Shown piece after piece: positions 57,964-64,000 of a stretch of 64,000 bases of DNA (positions are counted from its first letter, which is position 1; each line of letters starts with the position of its first letter). Made by a program: the position numbers and the translations under genes. The stretch spans positions 73,516,817 to 73,580,816 of the forward strand of contig CM043701.1 of assembly GCA_023935145.1 (NCBI GenBank), written 5' to 3'. This stretch comes from Bretschneidera sinensis. Taxonomy: Eukaryota; Streptophyta; Magnoliopsida; Brassicales; Akaniaceae. Under the pieces are notes generated by a model. That model was not told the DNA's origin. It ran no database searches and saw only the letters and a program-made list of their open reading frames with translations.

Positions 57964-58207
57964 AAAGCAGAAAAACCAGTTTTAGTGCAGCAATGCAACT
58001 CTGTTGCTCGGGTACAATCTGCCCTAAATGCGTTCGATCGCACAGGAGCTTGCGATCGATCGCAAATTCCACAGAAAGTGCAAGTAGGGTTTCGTGAAAT
58101 ACCTGAAAGATAAAAACAACTTTATTTAAGTTTTGATAAAAGATGGTAAAAATAAAATAATAGCAATGATAAAATGAAAGTAATCCTAAAAGGAACTTTT
58201 AGCGCAA
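57964..58207 (-). other. Leader of element G
   Basis: About 245 bp between primer site and ORF1. Two motif copies at 58030-58065, one being the perfect 16-bp palindrome TTGCGATCGATCGCAA (58050-58065). A possible location for packaging signals; not shown. Confidence 0.65.
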
Positions 58208-58225
58208 TCCCCGGCAACGGCGCCA
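58208..58225 (-). other. Primer-binding site of element G, tRNA-Asp, perfect
   Basis: Plus strand TCCCCGGCAACGGCGCCA, 18/18 identical to the 3' end of plant tRNA-Asp, 6 bp inside the right LTR. Confidence 0.95.
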
Positions 58226-58231
58226 AAAACT

Positions 58232-59602
58232 TGTTGTGCGATAATATACCTAAATAAATGGGTAAATAATCGCACTTGTTTTACTTGCAAGTGCACAAGG
58301 TCAATAGTGTAGCATAGTGTGCGAATGCAAGATCATCTCCACAGGGATTGGTAAAGTTCGATTTAGAATTATAATTGCAATGTAAAAAGATAGAAATAAT
58401 AAACTGAAGGGTGATTTGATAATAATAAAGACATAGGGCTTTGATATCCACCACTAGTCATACATTCCCGATTTTGTATAAAGTATCAGTGCTCTAGCCA
58501 TATTATGTGTACCTACTGGTTGCCAACCTAAGGGCATGGTATCTACTCCTTAAGCTATTGATTTCCCTAAGCAACGAGTTAGGCATGGTATCTACTCTAA
58601 CTTTTTTCTTCCTTAAGGGATTCAGCATGGTATCTGCTCGAGTTGTTCCTTAAGAAAGCATAGGTACTGTGGAAATCGACAACCACATGAGACCTAGGGC
58701 ATGGTATCTACTCCCGGTTTCCCATGTTGATTAACCCGGGTATCCGGATAAGATGGTCCCTTGTTACTAATGTTAGACCCAGGACTCGGTCATCCAAATT
58801 GATCTAACTAACCTATCCATACCACATGCATACGTTGGCCTTACACATACATATGAGGAATGTAAATAAGCACAGGTGTTAATCAAGTTAAGTAACATAA
58901 TAAGCTATGCAAAGATTTAATCAATGAATAAAAATATGGGAATGCATAACTAGGGCTTCAATCGAGCCCTATAAGAGAGTTAGTTACACATACTAACTGA
59001 AGTAAACATAATTAAACAAAACATAAGGGAGAAGAATAAACCCGAGAGAAGAGGCGTCAATTCTCTCCCAAGCTCTCCACTCAAAGTAAAAGAAAAGAGA
59101 AAAGTGTTTACTATCTAAGGTGCGTTTTTGTGTGTGAGTTACAAGTGTATTTATAGGTCTTTGAGAAGTCCTAATAGACTCATGAGTTTCTAAACTTTCC
59201 TAAAACACAAAACTCCTTTATTTCCAAAATAGGGTTATTTCCAAAATAGAGTTCTGCAGTTTACTATTCACGCCTGTACATTTGCGCTCGATCGCATGTG
59301 TCCTTGCGCTTGATCGCAGTGTGTGCTCGATCCTACAAGTGTGCGCACGATTGTATGTGCGCTCGATCGCATTGCATGTGCGCTCGATCGCATTGCATGT
59401 GCGCTCGATCGCACTTTGTCCAGAAAGTGCTCCAGGGCTTCTAGATTTCTTCCTTAAAGTGCCAAAACTGCTTCTTTTTCTCCAAGACCCTATAAAAACA
59501 TGTAAAACACACAAATGGAGTAAAAGATACCAAATTAACATAATAAAGGATCTAACAAGTGTAAATAAGGGGGCTTAAATATGTATATTTAAGCATCTAT
59601 CA
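58232..59602 (-). repeat. Element G 5' LTR
   Basis: Partner of 52304-53653. It is 21 bp longer because one more GCGCTCGATCGCATTGCATGT-type unit is present near 59386. TATA candidate on the minus strand at 59149-59157. Confidence 0.95.
59282..59420 (-). promoter_or_regulatory. Cluster of CGATCG-centred motifs in the G 5' LTR
   Basis: About seven imperfect copies of TGCGCTCGATCGCA, spaced about 21 bp in the last three, some 180-320 bp from the LTR start in the element's sense and upstream of the TATA box. Comparable clusters lie in the LTRs of D and C. A U3 regulatory role is inference. Confidence 0.5.
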
Positions 59603-60170
59603 GTGAGTGAATCAATCCTTGTGTGAGACATAAGGGCTTATTTAAATTAACAGCCTCAGCTAGTGCCCTATGTGACTTTCGACAATGTTCTCAAAGGGAC
59701 AGGTTGATGTTTGCTACTTTAGCATGTTTCTGACAGAAATGAAATAATTAGCCTTATGGTGTGTGTCTAGGATAGTAGTTAGTTTGAAACAGGGAGACAT
59801 TAGTACGGAAGGAAGACTGTTTTGTTTACATCCACCACATTTATTCACAGGTCGACCAATTATGTCACTTTGTTGAAGTTTGGACGTAATTATGGATACA
59901 TGGTGAGGAAAGTAAAGTCTAGTATAGCCTTTTGAGGGATTAGGTATGCTATAAGTGATGTAATAAAATAAGTCTGGGGCATAACTAGACACTTTTCTAA
60001 ATTATTTTTGTTTATTTAGGGTAGAAGTCGTTGTGTATCCCTAACAGGTGCATAGTATTGAGTTCCCAGGTGCAGGTGTACTCGCAGGTCGTACGACCCA
60101 TTTGCCATATGAAGTTTTTTAAAGGAAATTTGATGTTGAGGCTCTCTCTATCTTCATCTGTTGGGCGAGA
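59603..60170 (+). other. Element F 3' internal sequence right of G
   Basis: Begins with the GTGAG duplication of G and leads to the 3' LTR of F, with GGGCGAGA at the expected polypurine position. No readable coding fragment. Confidence 0.6.
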
Positions 60171-60577
60171 TGTAGGATATAAGGGTCGGGTTGGGCACCC
60201 ATGATGGGCGACCCAACCCACCCATTTAAGTTTGAATCAAAGAGAAATGGATGAAACCATGTAACTCTTAGTAGAAACCTGCAACTTTGGATTCAAATGC
60301 CTATAACTACCATGCCTTTTCAAGCAATATATATGCATTTCCAAAGGAGAAAAAGATTGCTAGAAAATTTGATATAGAGTGAGAAACATCACCTTCTACC
60401 TTTAGAAGAGACATAAAGGTTCTTGGGTTGTGACAAGAACGTGATTTCCTTCATTGTGATCTCATATCCTACCTCCGACGAGATTGAAGCGTAAAGAACT
60501 GGAGAGGAATCCAAATACTAGAAGATTTCGGGTCGAATAAGTAAGTACCCGATATTTCGCTGCAATACTTTTTTACA
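60171..60577 (+). repeat. Element F 3' LTR
   Basis: 407 bp, aligned with 45490-45882 except where the 5' copy carries the microsatellite. Ends TTTTACA, followed by TAAAT. Confidence 0.9.
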
Positions 60578-60689
60578 TAAATAAATTACTCCAACACATT
60601 AAGCTAATGATTTTTAAAAATTCATGATAAAAACAATAATAATTTGCATGTGAACAAATAACTAATAAAGATCTGGCTTCTCCTGTACA

Positions 60690-61838
60690 GGTGCTAGATG
60701 CAGATGCTCGGTTAGTGTGCTTATAGAGCCTGCAACTCAGAGCTGGATGGATAACTTAATCAGCCAAGTTTTCTTGCCTTATGAGCAAGAGAATATTCAA
60801 GCTCTTCATCTTTGCGGAGCTGCTGTGGTTGGTGGTGTGGAATTAGAACAACATTGGAAGGTTCTCAATTAGAAGTGCCTGCTTCGTTGAATTAGAGCAT
60901 CAAATCCTTTCCAATGGGTTGGGGTTTGATGGAGGAGCTTCTAAGACTGGTACGGAGGGGGGAAGTTTTTGGTTGAACCTATGGAATTTCCATGTGTGCA
61001 ATAAGATTAAGGTCTTTGGGTGGAGTGCTTGTGCTAAGGCTCTGCCAACTTGTGTTAACCTGTCTAACAGAAGTTTCAATATTGAGTGCAGTGCTTTCAA
61101 TGCAAAGGAGTTGAAGAAACTACCATCCATTCATTGCGAGATTGCTCCTTCTCTAAAGTTATGTGGCTTCACAGTGGCCTTGGCAATGTAGTTAGTGATT
61201 TGAGAAAAAATGACATCAAGGGGTGGTTTCATCACTGCTTGGATTTCAGGAGGTACGACTACAAGACACTGCAATGGCGCATGGATCCCTTACAAGCCAG
61301 CATTGGAATGTGCCAAATCCAGGTTTTTGCAAAATCAATGTAGACAGAGCTGGGCCAAGTACACTTCTTTGCAATGGAGTTGGTTTTTTAGCTCGAAATG
61401 AATTTGGTTATTTCCTTTATGCAGAGGCAATCCAATTCCCTCGTGCACTCAGTCCCTCAGTTACTGATCAAGCCGTTGCTGTTAAGGAGGGTAAGGTATT
61501 TGCAAGGTTGCTGCAGATTGAAAAAGTTGGTATCGAAGGTGATTCTCTGGTGGTATTAATGCTTGTGTGCTGCGGGAAGAACATCTATCTTGTTATGGCC
61601 ATATCATAGAGTAGATACACTCCTCAGATGATTCTTTTCTGTTTTCTTCAATCATGTAAGGCATCAAGGCAATGGAGTTGCCCATCATTTAGTACAGTTG
61701 CATAGAGGCACTTTATTATACTGGTTGTAATACTTGGACTGAGACGGCACCAGATGACATCATCCTTCTCTTGGCCAAGGATATTTCAGTTGTGTAGTAA
61801 TAAAATTCTATCGCTTTTACCGTTGGAAAAAAAAAAAA
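60690..61838 (+). mobile_element. 5'-truncated LINE (L1-type) with poly-A tail
   Basis: Carries the 3' end of a non-LTR retrotransposon polyprotein in several frames. VLIEPATQSWMDNLISQVFL and PYEQENIQALHLCG lie at 60719-60830, and a zinc-binding RT C-terminal part with NKIKVFGWSACAKALPTCVN at about 61002-61062. An RNase H-like domain follows at 61280-61580 (PGFCKINVDRAGPS, GVGFLARNEFGYFLYAEAIQ and KVGIEGDSLVVLM). It ends in a 12-A run at 61827-61838. Frameshifts and stops make it a pseudogene. No target duplication found. Confidence 0.82.
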
Positions 61839-63209
61839 TTCTGCCAACCATCCAAACCAGTAAACAAATGCTTGTCCCCCTTCTAAAGTACTTTAAAAAC
61901 ACAAGTAGCAGTCTTGGAATATTTGATCCTGTCTGCCTGATAAAAAAAACACATTGTAACCACGAACATCCAACTCTGAAGGAAAAAGAAAGAAAATGCT
62001 ATCATCCAACTCATGTCCCAAAGTCTGCCTTGGGAGTCTTAATTTTCAGCATTTCTGCAATAAAATGACATTCTGAAGATTTTATTAAAAGAAAACTATG
62101 GCCTAAGATATTTTTGAAAAACTTTTAGTACTCTACTTGAAGGTAATTATTCAAATAAAGTTATCAAGAGGACACAAGCATCTATAATATCAATTACAAA
62201 AAAGCTGGCCCTTGTTTACAAAATTAATACTATTTCTGATATTAATTGGGTAACAAGAAAAATAACGTTACTGAAGGTCATGAAAAGAAAATAATTTTTA
62301 AAAAATCCTCCAACAAAGCAAATTTGATAAAAGGATAAACCTTGCATGTAAACCAGACAACCAAAATGATCAGTCCATTTCGAGTCATAAGTCACAACAT
62401 AGAAAGATTGTCTAAGCATAAAAAATAAAGAGCAGAACCTGCAATACATAAGATTTCACCCGTAGAACCTATAAGAAAAGATAGGCTATGCATACAAAAT
62501 TTCTTTCTTGTTTCCTACATTTTCTATGCAGTCAAATTGTTTAGTCACAACACCAAAATTAAATCTGTTTCATTAAAATTTGGGGTTGTTTCCTATAATG
62601 CAGCTAAATTGGTAATTATTTGAAAGCATTTGATGATACAATGGACCAAGTATATGCCAGATCGAGTAAAATGATCAATATAACTCAGATTTGGGATAGG
62701 TCTATGTACAATCAAAAATAAAAAAATAAGAACCACAAGTCCAGTTGAAATGAAAATCTCATGCTTTCATCAAAATTTCTATGCCATCCTTTCATCAAAC
62801 TAAAATACACTTAATAACGGCATTTAGAAGCATAAATTGAAAAGAAAAATAAAATAAAATAAGTGAGTCGGCAACTATAAAAACCACATACCTACTTACG
62901 CTCGTATAAATAAATTATGGGGGGAGAATTTTAAGGTGATTACCCAAGCAAGATGAAATACACAGTGGGGTTTTCAGGTATCCAGAGTGTCTTGGGTCTT
63001 TGGTACCTCTGGGTTCTTTGTGCAGCAAAGAAGAACCTAAAGGAGATAGGAGAAACTGATGTAATGATAAAGCTAAAAAATCAAAGAAATACTGCATGCA
63101 GTGAAACATGTTAATTTCCACAAGTTACAGCAACTAATAAAACTTCCAAGCTGAGTCAAAAGTTACTAAAATTCAACTAATACGATCTCAAAGGTGAGGT
63201 AAAAACTTG
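61839..63209. other. Unassigned sequence, no gene seen
   Basis: About 1.4 kb between the LINE tail and a copia LTR. AT-rich; the short ORFs on both strands show no family motif. It could be host intergenic or intronic DNA or old repeats. Confidence 0.5.
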
Positions 63210-63399
63210 GTTACCTCGCTTGTGGTGTGCTGAAAATAAGATTGAAAGAAATTGTTTGTCTCTTATTGATTGAATGAAAATAATACAATTTGACTTAATA
63301 TATAGACTTATGAATACTAAGTCTAATAGGATTATGATACAATGAATATGATCTAAGTCTACCAGGACACATATTAAGCATCTTATAGGATTCTCAACA
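63210..63399 (-). repeat. Element H 3' LTR (short copia LTR)
   Basis: On the minus strand it begins TGTTGAGAATCC at 63399, directly after a polypurine stretch, the usual copia arrangement. The 3' end is uncertain (a CA between about 63206 and 63235). TATA-like ATATATAGAC on the plus strand near 63298. About 190 bp, very short. Confidence 0.75.
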
Positions 63400-63418
63400 C
63401 TCTCCCTCAAGTTGGAGC
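63400..63418 (-). other. Polypurine tract of element H
   Basis: The minus strand reads CCAACTTGAGGGAGAG just before TGTTGAG, the common plant copia form. Confidence 0.85.
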
Positions 63419-63445
63419 ATAAATATCATATGCACCCAACTTGTT

Positions 63446-64000
63446 TCAAATAAATCTAACTCGAGAACCATCCAATGGATTACTAAATAAGTCTGCTAAC
63501 TGATATGTGGACTTCAAATGTCTAGTACTGATCACATTTTGTAGAAGTTTTTCCCGAACAACATGAAAATCAACTTCAATATGTTTAGTTCTCTCATGAA
63601 ACACTGGATTATTTGCAGTATGAATGACTGCTTGATTATCACATGCCAAGCTCATAAGACTTGACTGGTGAATCCCAAGTTCTGCTAACAACTCTTTTAG
63701 CCAAACCATCTCACAGGTAGTATGTGTCATTGCTTTATATTCGAACTTAACACTGGATCTAATAACCACAATTTGCTTCTTGCTTTTCCATGATACTAAA
63801 TTACCCCTAACAAATGCACAATATCCAGTAGTGGACCTTCTATCAAATGGAGAGTCAGCCCAATCTGCATCAATATAACCTTCAATTTGAGCATTAACAT
63901 GATTGTGATAAAGTAAACCACGACCAAGAGCACTCTTAAGATATCTCAAAATTCAAATAGCAACATCCCAATGACTAGTTCATGGAGTATCGAGAAATTG
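63446..64000 (-). pseudogene. RNase H (end of pol) of copia element H, cut by the window edge
   Basis: The open part 63446-63949 encodes the copia RNase H: GYIDADWADSPFDRRSTTGY, FVRGNLVSWKSKKQ, the catalytic Glu context KFEYKAMTHTTCEMVWLKEL, LACDNQAVIHTANNPVFHER and TKHIEVDFHVVREKL. Catalytic acids D, E and D are present. Upstream (63950-64000) the frame reads HWDVAI, a stop and ILRYLKS, so at least two stops interrupt it. RT and the rest lie beyond the window. Confidence 0.9.

Larger units (their letters stand above)
52304..59602 (-). mobile_element. Element G: young Athila-like element lacking RT and integrase core
   Basis: Exact duplication GTGAG (52299-52303 and 59603-59607); LTRs of 1350 and 1371 bp, with about eight substitutions seen by eye plus one 21-bp repeat unit; perfect 18/18 tRNA-Asp primer site; polypurine tract beside the left LTR. 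It is thus the youngest insertion in the window and has all cis-signals for reverse transcription. Its only ORF is gag-protease joined to the last part of integrase (55315-57963). RT, RNase H, the integrase core and ORF2 are missing relative to D, its nearest full-length relative here. Confidence 0.94.
45490..60577 (+). mobile_element. Element F: decayed Ty1/copia retrotransposon, interrupted by G
   Basis: LTRs of about 0.4 kb (45490-45882 and 60171-60577) with TGTAGG...TTTTACA ends and an exact duplication TAAAT (45485-45489 and 60578-60582). tRNA-Met primer site, gag at 48237 and remnants of protease, integrase and RT to about 51560. Without G it is about 7.8 kb, long for copia; a leader of about 2.3 kb before gag accounts for part of that. 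Confidence 0.9.

Noticed and set aside
55733..58113. Plus-strand ORFs overlapping G ORF1
   Set aside because: Antisense shadows of the 882-codon frame.
62915..63121. Minus-strand ORF of 68 codons as a host exon
   Set aside because: No recognisable domain or splice context; possible but not supportable.
1..64000. tRNA or rRNA genes
   Set aside because: The only tRNA-like matches are the 12-18 nt primer-binding sites next to LTRs; no cloverleaf is present around them.

Overview
This is a eukaryotic plant nuclear window made almost entirely of retrotransposons; by my boundaries about 96% of it is transposable element. Evidence for a seed plant, probably a eudicot: Ty3/gypsy and Ty1/copia polyproteins of plant lineages, primer-binding sites matching plant initiator tRNA-Met and tRNA-Asp ends, a chromodomain integrase of Tekay/Del type, Athila-type gag and pol, and a strongly AT-rich background. 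I cannot name the species. I found no intact host gene, tRNA, rRNA or CRISPR array.

Layout. (1) 1-745: minus-strand Tekay-type LTR cut by the window edge. (2) 1115-45038: one Tekay-type element, 'A' (about 9 kb of its own sequence, + strand), blown up to 44 kb by insertions. E (2653-9313, minus, Athila-like, gag only) sits in its 5' LTR. B (11188-18991, +, a second Tekay) sits in its gag. C (20090-40578, +, Athila-like) sits in its reverse transcriptase, and C itself carries D (22971-34545, minus, a full-length Athila-like element with an extra ORF). E and C have exact 5-bp target-site duplications; B matches 4/5 and D 3/5. (3) 45490-60577: a decayed copia element, 'F' (exact 5-bp duplication TAAAT), interrupted by G (52304-59602, minus), a young Athila-like derivative with almost identical LTRs, an exact TSD (GTGAG), a perfect tRNA-Asp primer site and an intact 882-codon ORF, but no reverse transcriptase or integrase core. 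(4) 60690-61838: 3' end of a LINE with a poly-A tail. (5) 63210-64000: 3' LTR and RNase H of a minus-strand copia element running off the window.

How the parts relate. A, B, C, D and F are pseudogenised by stops and frameshifts. Many stops fit C-to-T change (CAG, CAA, CGA, or TGG on the other strand), as expected for methylated, silenced DNA. E and G keep long open gag frames after losing pol, the pattern of non-autonomous gag-bearing elements that need an autonomous relative. D shows what G's ancestor looked like: gag, protease, RT, RNase H, integrase, then a separate ORF in the position where Athila elements carry an env-like gene. Short non-coding signals recur: a CGATCG-centred motif, internal copies of the polypurine tract, a 28-bp block after the last ORF, and arrays of small hairpins in the Tekay LTRs.

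Non-TE intervals are short: 746-1107, 45044-45484, 60583-60689 and 61839-63209; I see no gene in them. LTR divergences are eye counts on part of the alignment, and family names rest on reading motifs, not on a search.
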